Part shown: piece after piece, positions 1 to 6,575 of the stretch
Layout: each line of letters begins with the position of its first letter
Position numbering within the stretch: the stretch's first letter is position 1
Assembly (NCBI GenBank): GCA_036401755.1
Contig: DASWUD010000005.1
Coordinates: 1 to 12,830, forward strand
Direction of reading: 5' to 3'
DNA from: DASWUD01 sp036401755
GTDB taxonomy: Bacteria > Pseudomonadota > Gammaproteobacteria > Thiohalomonadales > Thiohalomonadaceae
DNA length: 12,830 bases
Notes under the pieces: model-generated
The model's database searches: none
Told to the model about the DNA's origin: nothing
What the model saw: only the letters and a program-made list of their open reading frames with translations
Program-made: the position numbers and the translations under genes

Positions 1-516
1 GGCTGGCTGTCGCTGCCACCCATCACCGTGGCCAGCCACTATCCCCTTGGCCTGCTGCGCGCTTGGGGCTATCTCCACTTTGACAGTCGCGCCCTGATCT
101 ATCCTGCCCCGGCCCAGGAGCACTCCCTGCCCATCGCGCTGCCCGAAGGGGCAGGCAGTGGCGGCGATCTGGGGCGCGGTAGCGACGACTTTGCCCAGCT
201 GCGCCCCTATCAACCTGGCGATTCGCTGCGGCACATCAACTGGAAGGCCTTTGCCCGCGAGCAGGGGTTGGTGGTAAAGCAGTTCGGCGCGGCCAAGCTG
301 CCACAACTCTGGCTCGCCTGGGAGTCGACCAGCGGCCGCGATACCGAACAGCGCCTGTCGCAGCTGACGCGCTGGGTGATCGACGCGCAGGCGTCTGGCG
401 TCGACTACGGGCTGCTGATGCCGTTGCAGCGCATCGCCCCTGCCCGCGGCGAAGCCCACTGCCGCCACTGCCTGGAGACACTCGCCCTATACGGCCTGGA
501 GGCGAGCCGTGGCTGA
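1..516 (+). CDS. DUF58 domain protein, 3' part (5' end outside window)
   Basis: The reading frame is open from the first base to TGA at 514-516, giving about 171 C-terminal residues. There is a GTG at 28, but the frame continues upstream of it with LSLPPIT, which fits the family, so the gene is truncated by the window edge and not started at 28. The DUF58 hallmark is clear: FAQLRPYQPGDSLRHINWKA (in codons 64-83), followed by a conserved VVKQF. DUF58 proteins usually sit between a MoxR AAA+ ATPase and a TgpA-like transglutaminase; the biochemical role is not settled. Here the stop overlaps the tgpA start by 8 bp, so the two are translationally coupled. A moxR gene would be expected to the left, but that is inference. 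The family call is firm; the function is not known. Confidence 0.9.
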   Translation, partial: GWLSLPPITVASHYPLGLLRAWGYLHFDSRALIYPAPAQEHSLPIALPEGAGSGGDLGRGSDDFAQLRPYQPGDSLRHINWKAFAREQGLVVKQFGAAKLPQLWLAWESTSGRDTEQRLSQLTRWVIDAQASGVDYGLLMPLQRIAPARGEAHCRHCLETLALYGLEASRG

Positions 517-2503
517 TCGCTATTTCACCACCCTGCCCCCGCTCATCGGCCGTTATTGGCTGGTTGCATCACTGCTGCTGGTGCTGCTGCCGCACCTGTC
601 GCGCCTGCCGGCGTGGTTGGCGGTGGCCGCGCTTACGGTGGTGGTGTGGCGTTTGCTGCGTGACCACCGCAACTGGCCCTTACCCGGCGCGGCACTCCGT
701 TTTCTTCTGACGCTGGTGGGGTTCGGTGCGGTTTTTTTTGTGTTCCGCGCCATCATTGGTCGTGAGCCGGGTGCGGCACTGCTGACGGTCATGCTGGCGC
801 TCAAATTGCTGGAATTACGTACCCTGCGCGACGCCATGCTGGTGGTCTTTCTCGGGTATTTCCTGGTGGTGGTCAGTTTCTTCTTCGATGAGACGATCTT
901 TACCGGCCTGTACATGGTGGCGGCGGTACTTGCCCTCTCCACCTCGCTCGTCGCCCTCAACCATCCGGCCGCCACCTTCAACCGCTCCTTGCACTACGTG
1001 AAACGCGCCACCACCCTGTTTATCCAGGCGCTGCCGTTGATGGTGGTGCTGTTCATCCTATTTCCACGCATCACCTCTCCACTCTGGCGCCTGCCCGAGG
1101 AAGCGCCCCGCGCGCGCACCGGACTGAGCGACGAAATGAGCCCGGGCGAACTGAGCGACCTGGCCGATTCCGACGAGCTGGTGTTTCGCGCCGAATTTTC
1201 AGGGACCCTGCCGCGCGCCGATCAGCTCTACTGGCGCGGGCCGGTGCTGTGGAATACCGATGGTCGGCGCTGGCAGCGTCTCTCCCCCTCCCAGCTGCAG
1301 CAACTCTCCGCAGATGCGCTGACCTACACGATGCTCGGCGAGGCCATCGACTACTCCATTCTGCTCGAGCCACATACCGCACAACGGTTGTTCGCCCTCG
1401 ATCTGCCGGCAGCCTTGCCGGAGATCGAGGGTGGCGTTGACATCCTCCCCGATTTTCAACTCCTCTCCCACAAGCCGTTCACCGAACAGCTGCGTTACAC
1501 GCTGCGCTCGGTTTCCGCCTATCGCACCGGCGCGCTCGATGCAAGGCAGCGCAGTTATGCCCTGCAGCTGCCGGAGCAGGTCAATCCACGCAGCCGAGCA
1601 CTGAGCCAGCAGTGGCGGGCAGAGATACCGGACGATGCGATGATGGTGACGCGCGCGCTCGACTACTTTCGCAGTGAGCCCTTTTACTACACGCGGCAGC
1701 CCCCCGTGCTCGGTTCCGATGCGGTTGATGAATTCCTCTTTTCATCACGGCGGGGTTTTTGCGAGCACTACGCCGCCGCTTTCGTAACGCTGATGCGTGG
1801 CGCACAAATTCCGGCACGAGTGGTGACCGGTTATCAGGGTGGCGACTTCAACAGCGTCGGCAATTTTTTGGAGGTGCGCCAAAACCGCGCCCACGCCTGG
1901 GCCGAGGTGTGGCTGACTGGGCGGGGATGGGTGCGTGTTGATCCAACCTCGGTCATTCCACCGGAACGCGTCAGCGAGACGCTCGATTCGACCCGCTTCC
2001 GCTCCACCGCCCCCGCTGTTTCCCTCTATTTCGATTCGCCGTTACTGCGTAATGCGCTGCTGAAAATGCGTCAGGGGTGGGGGGCCGTCAACTATGCCTG
2101 GAGTACCTGGGTGATCGGCTTCGATGCCGAACGGCAGAGGGCGCTGTTGCAGCGCTGGGGATTACACAAGCCGGATTTGGCGAATCTGATCTATTACATG
2201 GTGGCCGCGCTTGCGCTGGTTCTCACCCTGATTGCACTGGTGGTGCTCATACAGCGACCACCACGTAGCGATGCCATCTGGCAGGCCTATCAACAATTTC
2301 GCCGCAAGTTGGCAGATGCAGGGGTCGAGATCCTCGCCCATGAAGGTCCGCACCACTTGCATGCCCGTGCCACAGCTTTACTGCCGCAGCACGCTGCTAC
2401 GATCGACGCCATCATCACGCTCTATGTGGCGCTCCGCTATGGACGCGCCGATCCTGGGCAACAGGTGATACTCAAGCAGCTGGTCACCCGCTTCAGGCCG
2501 TGA
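509..2503 (+). CDS. tgpA: TgpA-type membrane transglutaminase-like protein (DUF3488 / transglutaminase core / DUF4129)
   Basis: 664 aa, close to the length of Pseudomonas TgpA. The GTG start at 509 has GGAG at 498-501 with 7 nt spacing and lies inside the end of the DUF58 gene. Residues about 16-190 are a bundle of hydrophobic helices (DUF3488-type N-terminus), then a soluble region. The transglutaminase-like core carries the motif RRGFCEHYAAAF with C418, HAWAEVW with H462, and VRVDPT with D478, which is an intact Cys-His-Asp triad. One further membrane helix lies at about 560-581, followed by a roughly 80-residue DUF4129-like tail. The core is expected to face the periplasm. TgpA is reported as essential in Pseudomonas aeruginosa, but its substrate is unknown to me. 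The gene converges with mnmE, leaving 16 bp between stop codons. The symbol follows the family; orthology was not tested. Confidence 0.9.
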   Translation: MADRYFTTLPPLIGRYWLVASLLLVLLPHLSRLPAWLAVAALTVVVWRLLRDHRNWPLPGAALRFLLTLVGFGAVFFVFRAIIGREPGAALLTVMLALKLLELRTLRDAMLVVFLGYFLVVVSFFFDETIFTGLYMVAAVLALSTSLVALNHPAATFNRSLHYVKRATTLFIQALPLMVVLFILFPRITSPLWRLPEEAPRARTGLSDEMSPGELSDLADSDELVFRAEFSGTLPRADQLYWRGPVLWNTDGRRWQRLSPSQLQQLSADALTYTMLGEAIDYSILLEPHTAQRLFALDLPAALPEIEGGVDILPDFQLLSHKPFTEQLRYTLRSVSAYRTGALDARQRSYALQLPEQVNPRSRALSQQWRAEIPDDAMMVTRALDYFRSEPFYYTRQPPVLGSDAVDEFLFSSRRGFCEHYAAAFVTLMRGAQIPARVVTGYQGGDFNSVGNFLEVRQNRAHAWAEVWLTGRGWVRVDPTSVIPPERVSETLDSTRFRSTAPAVSLYFDSPLLRNALLKMRQGWGAVNYAWSTWVIGFDAERQRALLQRWGLHKPDLANLIYYMVAALALVLTLIALVVLIQRPPRSDAIWQAYQQFRRKLADAGVEILAHEGPHHLHARATALLPQHAATIDAIITLYVALRYGRADPGQQVILKQLVTRFRP

Positions 2504-2519
2504 TCTTTTCGCCGGGACG

Positions 2520-3869
2520 CTACTTACCGATGCAGAACGAGGCAAAGATCCGTCCCAGCAGATCTTCTGTGGTAAATTCCCCCGTGATCTCGCCCAGCGC
2601 CTGATGGGCCAAGCGCAACTCCTCTGCGACGAGTTCACCGCGCTTAACCTTGAGCGCGGCCACGCCCAGCTCCAGGTGGCTATCCGCTTTATGCAGTGCG
2701 GCGAGATGACGGCGCCGCGCCATGAAGGCGCCCTCGCCTCCCTGCTGGTATCCCATCACCTGCTTGAGATGATTGCGCAGCAGATCCATGCCGTGGCCAT
2801 ACTTGGCCGAGAGACGGATCTCCTCGCCATGTGCTCCCTGCTGCAGTGATGGCTTCGCCCCTGAGAGATCGATTTTGTTGCGCACCACGGTAACCCCGAT
2901 CCCGGCGGGCAGCTGTTGCAAAATATCTGCCTCGCTGCGCGTGATACCGGCTTGGTCATCGATCAGCAACAAGACCCGATCGGCACGCTCAATCGCCCTC
3001 CAGGCACGGCGCATGCCCTCCTGCTCAACCGCATCACCACTTTCACGCAAGCCGGCCGTATCGATGATATGCAGCGGCATGCCATCGATAGTGATCTGCT
3101 CGCGCAGCAGATCGCGTGTCGTGCCTGGAATGTCGGTGACGATGGCGCTCTCCTGTCCGGCCAGTGCATTGAGCAGACTCGATTTCCCCGCATTCGGCAG
3201 GCCGGCCAGCACGACCGTCATTCCTTCGCGCAGCAGTGACCCCTGCTGCGCCGCCTCCAGGATCGATTGCAGCGTCGCACGTTGCACGGCCAGCTGTTCA
3301 CCTACCGCACCCTCTTCGAGAAAATCGATCTCTTCATCGGGGAAATCGATGGCCGCTTCCACATAGGTTCGCAGCTGAACAAACTGAGCCGAGAGCGTGC
3401 TGATCCGCTGTGAAAACTCACCGTTCAATGAGCGCAGGGCCGAGCGTGCTGCTTCGTTGCTGCTGCTGTCAATAAGATCGGCAATCGCTTCGGCCTGGGC
3501 CAGATCGATCTTGCCGTTGAGAAAGGCGCGTTCGGAAAATTCACCCGGCCGCGCCAGGCGCGCTCCCATCTGCTGCACTGCCGCGAGAATCATGTCCATC
3601 ACTACCGGCCCGCCATGGCCTTGCAGCTCGAGAACATCTTCTCCTGTAAATGAGTTTGGCGCAGGAAAATAGAGGGCGATCCCTTCATCAATCTGCTCGC
3701 CCTGTGTGTCGAGAAACGGCAGCAATGTGGCTTCGCGCGGTTTGGGCAGTCGTCCGAGGGTGCGTTGTGCAATCGCCGCACAGAGTGCGCCGGAGATACG
3801 GATGATCCCGACACCACCCCGCCCCGCCGGGGTGGCCTGTGCTGCAATGGTGTCACTGTCGTATTTCAT
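2520..3869 (-). CDS. mnmE: tRNA uridine-5-carboxymethylaminomethyl(34) synthesis GTPase MnmE
   Basis: 449 aa (E. coli 454). MnmE acts with MnmG, using a tetrahydrofolate one-carbon unit, to modify the wobble uridine of several tRNAs in the cytoplasm. The N-terminal folate-binding domain covers about residues 1-118 (DTIAAQATPAGRGGVGIIRISG). A helical domain flanks an inserted G domain with G1 GLPNAGKSS (223-231), G2 TDIPGTTRD (245-253), G3 DTAG (270-273), G4 NKID (331-334) and a likely G5 SAK (354-356). The C-terminus ends in the diagnostic FCIGK with C446. ATG at 3869 has no strong Shine-Dalgarno sequence; a TATAAT lies only 9 bp upstream on the coding strand. It is separated from yidC by a terminator, so it is probably transcribed separately. 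The partner mnmG, often near the origin with rsmG-parA-parB, is not in the window. Confidence 0.98.
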   Translation of the reverse strand: MKYDSDTIAAQATPAGRGGVGIIRISGALCAAIAQRTLGRLPKPREATLLPFLDTQGEQIDEGIALYFPAPNSFTGEDVLELQGHGGPVVMDMILAAVQQMGARLARPGEFSERAFLNGKIDLAQAEAIADLIDSSSNEAARSALRSLNGEFSQRISTLSAQFVQLRTYVEAAIDFPDEEIDFLEEGAVGEQLAVQRATLQSILEAAQQGSLLREGMTVVLAGLPNAGKSSLLNALAGQESAIVTDIPGTTRDLLREQITIDGMPLHIIDTAGLRESGDAVEQEGMRRAWRAIERADRVLLLIDDQAGITRSEADILQQLPAGIGVTVVRNKIDLSGAKPSLQQGAHGEEIRLSAKYGHGMDLLRNHLKQVMGYQQGGEGAFMARRRHLAALHKADSHLELGVAALKVKRGELVAEELRLAHQALGEITGEFTTEDLLGRIFASFCIGK

Positions 3870-3878
3870 CGCCGTTTC

Positions 3879-3884
3879 ATTATA
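3879..3884 (-). promoter_or_regulatory. Candidate -10 element for mnmE
   Basis: The minus strand reads TATAAT, a perfect -10 hexamer, ending 9 bp before the mnmE ATG at 3869. At 16-18 bp upstream no hexamer resembles TTGACA, and there is no TG dinucleotide to make an extended -10. If it is used, transcription would start within a few bases of the ATG and mnmE would be nearly leaderless. It also lies just beyond the U-tract of the yidC terminator, so it may be a chance AT-rich match. Confidence 0.35.
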
Positions 3885-3892
3885 TGTCGCAA

Positions 3893-3924
3893 TAAAAAAG
3901 ACGCGACGGCTAAACCATCGCGCC
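3893..3924 (-). terminator. Rho-independent terminator after yidC
   Basis: On the minus strand, 24 nt past the yidC stop, 3924-3915 pairs with 3909-3900 around a 5-nt loop. The stem is 10 bp, with eight Watson-Crick pairs and two G-U pairs, and is GC-rich. It is followed by six T residues (3899-3894). This is a standard intrinsic terminator and marks the end of the rpmH-rnpA-yidD-yidC operon before mnmE. Confidence 0.85.
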
Positions 3925-3947
3925 CTCTTTTCTCCTTTGCGATGGGG

Positions 3948-5585
3948 CTATGCCTTTTTCGTCATCGCCCTGGTGATGTACCACTGCTGCGCAATGGAGA
4001 GAGTGTTGTTCACCACCCAGTAGACCACCAAACCTGCCGGGAAGAAGATGAAGAAGAAGGTAAAGACGATGGGCAGGACCATCATCACGCGCGCCTGGAT
4101 CGGATCGAGCGGCGTCGGATTGAGGCGGTGCTGGATCAGCATGGTTACGCCCATCAGGATCGGTAATACGTAGTAGGGATCGGCGATGGAGAGATCCTTG
4201 ATCCAGAGAATAAATGGCGCCTGCCGCATCTCCACGCTCTCCAACAGCATGTAATAGAGTGCGATAAACACCGGGATCTGTACCAGGATGGGCAGACAGC
4301 CGCCCAACGGATTGATCTTCTCCTCGCGATAGAGTTTCATCATCGCTTCCTGGTACTTCTGCTTGTCGTCCCCATAGCGCTCCTTCAGGGCAGCCATTTT
4401 CGGCTGTACCTGACGCATGTGCGCCATCGACTTGTAGCTGGCGGCGGAGAGCTTGTAGAAGGCCAGCTTGATGAGAATGGTCAGGATGATGATCGACCAA
4501 CCCCAGTTTTGCACCAGGCCATGGATAAATTTAAGCGCCAGGAAGAGTGGCTTGGCGAGGAGGGTGAGCCAGCCATAGTCGACGGTCCGCTCGAGGTTGG
4601 GGGCGACACCGGCCAGGACATCGGTGTGTTTCGGACCAACATAGAGTTTGGCGGGTATCACCACCTCTTTGCCGGGCTCGACCGTCACCGTCGGGTCGTA
4701 CATGCCGATCATGTAGCGGTTGTCGCCAAGGGGCTTGGAGTAGATATGGTGCTTCCCTTCGGTAGCCGGGATCCAGGCGCCGAGAAAGTAGTGCTGCATC
4801 ATCGCTACCCATCCCTGTTGGGTATCAATGCTCAGCTGCTCCTTCTCCATATCCTTGAAGCTAACCTTGCTGTAGTTCTTCTCATCCGTTGAGATAACTG
4901 CCCCGGTATAGGTGCGGTTTGTAAGACTGGAACCGGTGCCGGGATCGGAGCGCTGCAGCTGCCGATAGGCGGCGCCTTGCCAGGGCTTGTCACTGTTGTT
5001 CTTGATCTGAAAATCGACATCGATGACATAGCTGTCGCGGTGGAAGGTATAGATTTTGGTTACCTCCAACCCCTTGCCGTCGCTCCAGGCCATAGGTACA
5101 CGCAGCGTCGTCTCACCGGGCTGCAGTTGGTAGGCGCTCGCATTTGCTACAAATTCACTGGTATGCGTCGGCGCCACTTGGTCACTGCCGACGGGGAGTA
5201 GGGCTGACTGTGCAACGAAATACTCCCCCGGGCCATCGTTGAGAAGGCGGATTGGCTCGTTCGGCTTATCAACGGCGACGGGAAACTTAAGCAGGTCGAC
5301 CCGGCGCAAATCACCACCAATCGAGTCGATATCTGCATCGAAAAGATCAGTAACAACATGAATCCTTTTCCCACTCGGCGTGGCCGCCTGCGGCAGTTCG
5401 GCGGTGCCTGGCGTAGCCGCTACTGATGGAGCTGCGGGGACGTCGGTTGTAGCCGCGGGGGTTGTCGTCGTGCTCTCTGCAGGTGAGGTAGTCGGCTGCG
5501 GGCCATAATCGCGCTGCCAGGCGTTCCAGAGCATCAGCAGTGTAAAGGAGAGGGCAGCGATAAGGATGATTCTCTGAAAATCCAT
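3948..5585 (-). CDS. yidC: Membrane protein insertase YidC
   Basis: 545 aa (E. coli 548). Inserts and folds inner-membrane proteins, alone or with SecYEG. Residues 5-22 form the N-terminal membrane anchor (IILIAALSFTLLMLW), followed by a Thr/Ala/Pro-rich linker (about 31-70) and the large periplasmic P1 domain to about 335. The conserved insertase core holds the remaining membrane segments (about 341-380, 430-450, 470-488, 502-530). K373, in WGWSIIILTILIK, sits where E. coli has the groove arginine R366, so the positive charge is kept. The cytoplasmic hairpin with QPKMAALKERYGDDKQ and the INPLGGCLP motif are present. The start is ATG 5585, 3 bp after the yidD stop. The only Shine-Dalgarno candidate is the AAGAAGAAG that also encodes the lysine tail of YidD, so coupling to yidD is likely. 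Confidence 0.98.
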   Translation of the reverse strand: MDFQRIILIAALSFTLLMLWNAWQRDYGPQPTTSPAESTTTTPAATTDVPAAPSVAATPGTAELPQAATPSGKRIHVVTDLFDADIDSIGGDLRRVDLLKFPVAVDKPNEPIRLLNDGPGEYFVAQSALLPVGSDQVAPTHTSEFVANASAYQLQPGETTLRVPMAWSDGKGLEVTKIYTFHRDSYVIDVDFQIKNNSDKPWQGAAYRQLQRSDPGTGSSLTNRTYTGAVISTDEKNYSKVSFKDMEKEQLSIDTQQGWVAMMQHYFLGAWIPATEGKHHIYSKPLGDNRYMIGMYDPTVTVEPGKEVVIPAKLYVGPKHTDVLAGVAPNLERTVDYGWLTLLAKPLFLALKFIHGLVQNWGWSIIILTILIKLAFYKLSAASYKSMAHMRQVQPKMAALKERYGDDKQKYQEAMMKLYREEKINPLGGCLPILVQIPVFIALYYMLLESVEMRQAPFILWIKDLSIADPYYVLPILMGVTMLIQHRLNPTPLDPIQARVMMVLPIVFTFFFIFFPAGLVVYWVVNNTLSIAQQWYITRAMTKKA

Positions 5586-5588
5586 GGT

Positions 5589-5825
5589 CTACTTCTTCTT
5601 GTGACGTTCGTTGAGAGGGGGAACGGGATCCCAGCCACCCTCATGCCAGGGGTGACAACGGGAAACGCGGCGAATGGTGAGCCACAACCCACGCAGGGCG
5701 CCATGGGAGGTGATGGCCTCCTGGGCATAACAGGAACAGGTGGGGTGATAACGACAATTGCTGCCCAGGAACGGGCTGATACCGTAACGGTAGAGGCCAA
5801 TGAGAAGAATCAGCAGCTTTTGCAT
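5589..5825 (-). CDS. yidD: Membrane protein insertion efficiency factor YidD
   Basis: A small UPF0161/YidD protein, 78 aa from ATG 5825 (E. coli 85 aa). It assists YidC-dependent insertion at the inner membrane. An N-terminal amphipathic segment (KLLILLIGLYRYGISPFLG) leads into the family signature CRYHPTCSCYAQEAI, with C24, C30 and C32, and later CHPWHEGGWDPVPP with C57. It ends in three lysines. The frame is open back to a GTG at 5879 (96 aa), and another ATG lies at 5846. I prefer 5825 because family members begin just before the KLLI segment and the longer forms would run deeper into rnpA. With this start, yidD overlaps the end of rnpA by 16 bp. No start has a strong Shine-Dalgarno sequence, so coupling to rnpA is likely. 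Confidence 0.9.
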   Translation of the reverse strand: MQKLLILLIGLYRYGISPFLGSNCRYHPTCSCYAQEAITSHGALRGLWLTIRRVSRCHPWHEGGWDPVPPLNERHKKK

Positions 5826-6178
5826 CGCTTGACCAGTTCTTGCCATTTTCCATCGAGCCCGGCGCGCAACTCGCGCCACTCCCAGTCGCGGATCCCGCCA
5901 CGAGCCATTACCACGACATCGATCCCTCCCAGTTCAGACTGGTTAAGTCGAAAGCTTTCGCGAACCTGACGCTTGATCTGATTGCGCTTTACCGCGCTTC
6001 GTACATTCTTGCGGGAGATGGCCATTCCGAGACGAGGATAGCCGAGGGTATTGGCACGCGCCAACAAAGTCAGATAGCGGGTCACGACTTTTGCCGACCC
6101 ATCAAAAACCTGTTTGAATTCTGCGGGTTTAAGCAACCTGAGGTCGCGCCCGAAATCCTCACGGGCGCGCTCGGTCAC
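5810..6178 (-). CDS. rnpA: Ribonuclease P protein component RnpA
   Basis: Protein subunit of RNase P, which matures the 5' end of tRNAs with the RNA subunit. I place the start at GTG 6178, giving 122 aa (E. coli 119). AGG at 6186-6184 lies 5 nt before it and the protein then begins near the conserved RDLRLLKPAEFKQVF. The open frame extends to an ATG at 6259 (149 aa), but that version would overlap rpmH and add 27 residues that look unlike the family. The signature KNVRSAVKRNQIKRQVRESFR is present, including RNQIKR at residues 65-70, the RNA-binding segment. The gene lies 58 bp after rpmH in the same operon, with a hairpin in the gap, and overlaps yidD by 16 bp. Confidence 0.95.
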   Translation of the reverse strand: MTERAREDFGRDLRLLKPAEFKQVFDGSAKVVTRYLTLLARANTLGYPRLGMAISRKNVRSAVKRNQIKRQVRESFRLNQSELGGIDVVVMARGGIRDWEWRELRAGLDGKWQELVKRCKSC

Positions 6179-6184
6179 TTCTAC

Positions 6185-6212
6185 CTGCCCGGCGATGCGG
6201 GACACCGGGCAG
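6185..6212 (-). promoter_or_regulatory. Hairpin between rpmH and rnpA, reaching the rnpA ribosome-binding site
   Basis: CTGCCCGG and CCGGGCAG form perfect 8-bp arms (6185-6192 and 6205-6212) with a 12-nt loop. In the mRNA the 3' arm ends inside the AGG (6186-6184) that serves the rnpA GTG at 6178. No T-run follows, so it is not an intrinsic terminator. It could tune rnpA translation or mRNA processing relative to the much more abundant L34; that role is inference. Confidence 0.6.
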
Positions 6213-6236
6213 CCCGCGGTCCCATGCAACGCGAGA

Positions 6237-6374
6237 TTACTGTACCGAAATGCGTGCACGGCCCTTGGCGCGACGGGACTTCAATACGCGACGGCCGCCG
6301 ACAGTGGCCATGCGGGCGCGAAAGCCGTGGGTACGGGCGCGCTTGATCTTGCTGGGCTGGTAGGTTCTTTTCAT
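6237..6374 (-). CDS. rpmH: 50S ribosomal protein L34
   Basis: A short 45-codon gene from ATG 6374 to TAA 6239-6237. It encodes a highly basic protein that starts MKRTYQPSKIKRARTHGF and continues with RMATVGGRRVLKSRRAKGR, which is the invariant L34 pattern (E. coli 46 aa). L34 is a component of the large ribosomal subunit. It is the first gene of the operon with rnpA, yidD and yidC, and is divergent from dnaA with a 201-bp gap. A weak GGAC lies about 12 nt before the ATG and no better Shine-Dalgarno sequence is visible. A consensus-like promoter lies about 75 bp upstream. Confidence 0.99.
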   Translation of the reverse strand: MKRTYQPSKIKRARTHGFRARMATVGGRRVLKSRRAKGRARISVQ

Positions 6375-6448
6375 GACAATGTTCGTCCAAATGGGTCGTT
6401 GAAAACAGATTTATCCATCAGCTCTAAGGCCAGACGGAAGAGCCGGGC

Positions 6449-6478
6449 AAGATACTGTGAACCGGGCTGGAATGTCAA
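6449..6478 (-). promoter_or_regulatory. Promoter of the rpmH-rnpA-yidD-yidC operon
   Basis: The minus strand shows a perfect -35 TTGACA (6478-6473) and, 18 bp on, a -10 TATCTT (6454-6449, 4 of 6). Transcription would begin near 6442, giving a leader of about 68 nt before rpmH. A perfect DnaA box (6499-6507) lies 20 bp upstream of the -35. Placement and quality fit the strong promoter expected for a ribosomal protein gene. Confidence 0.7.
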
Positions 6479-6498
6479 TGTTTTCCTTCGGTTCGGGG

Positions 6499-6507
6499 TG
6501 TGGATAA
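6499..6507 (-). promoter_or_regulatory. DnaA box in the rpmH-dnaA intergenic region
   Basis: The minus strand reads TTATCCACA, an exact match to the strong DnaA box. It lies between the divergent rpmH and dnaA genes and overlaps the candidate dnaA -35. DnaA binding here would fit dnaA autoregulation, as known in E. coli. A weaker 7-of-9 match (TTATCCATC) lies at 6411-6419 in the rpmH leader. Confidence 0.9.
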
Positions 6508-6529
6508 CTTTTTTTCAACCGGGTAGACT
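6501..6529 (+). promoter_or_regulatory. Candidate dnaA promoter
   Basis: TGGATA (6501-6506, 4 of 6) and TAGACT (6524-6529, 4 of 6) are separated by 17 bp. The -35 lies inside the perfect DnaA box at 6499-6507. Each hexamer is mediocre and no better pair is visible upstream of dnaA. The call rests on spacing and position. Confidence 0.35.
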
Positions 6530-6575
6530 CCTCTCCTTCCACCCCTGATTAACCACTCTGGCGCGAGGTACCCGC

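Noticed and set aside
236..981. Antisense open frames inside DUF58 and tgpA
   Set aside because: Arginine- and serine-rich translations typical of the reverse frames of GC-rich genes, with no recognisable family.
3910..4500. Long open frame overlapping the 3' part of yidC in another frame
   Set aside because: YidC is unmistakable here; the other frame has a low-complexity, unrecognisable translation.
5826..5879. Longer YidD starting at GTG 5879 or ATG 5846
   Set aside because: The extra residues are not family-like and would extend the overlap with rnpA; ATG 5825 fits the usual YidD start.
6179..6259. Longer RnpA starting at ATG 6259 (149 aa)
   Set aside because: It would overlap rpmH and add residues unlike the family; GTG 6178 has an AGG at good spacing and gives the normal length.
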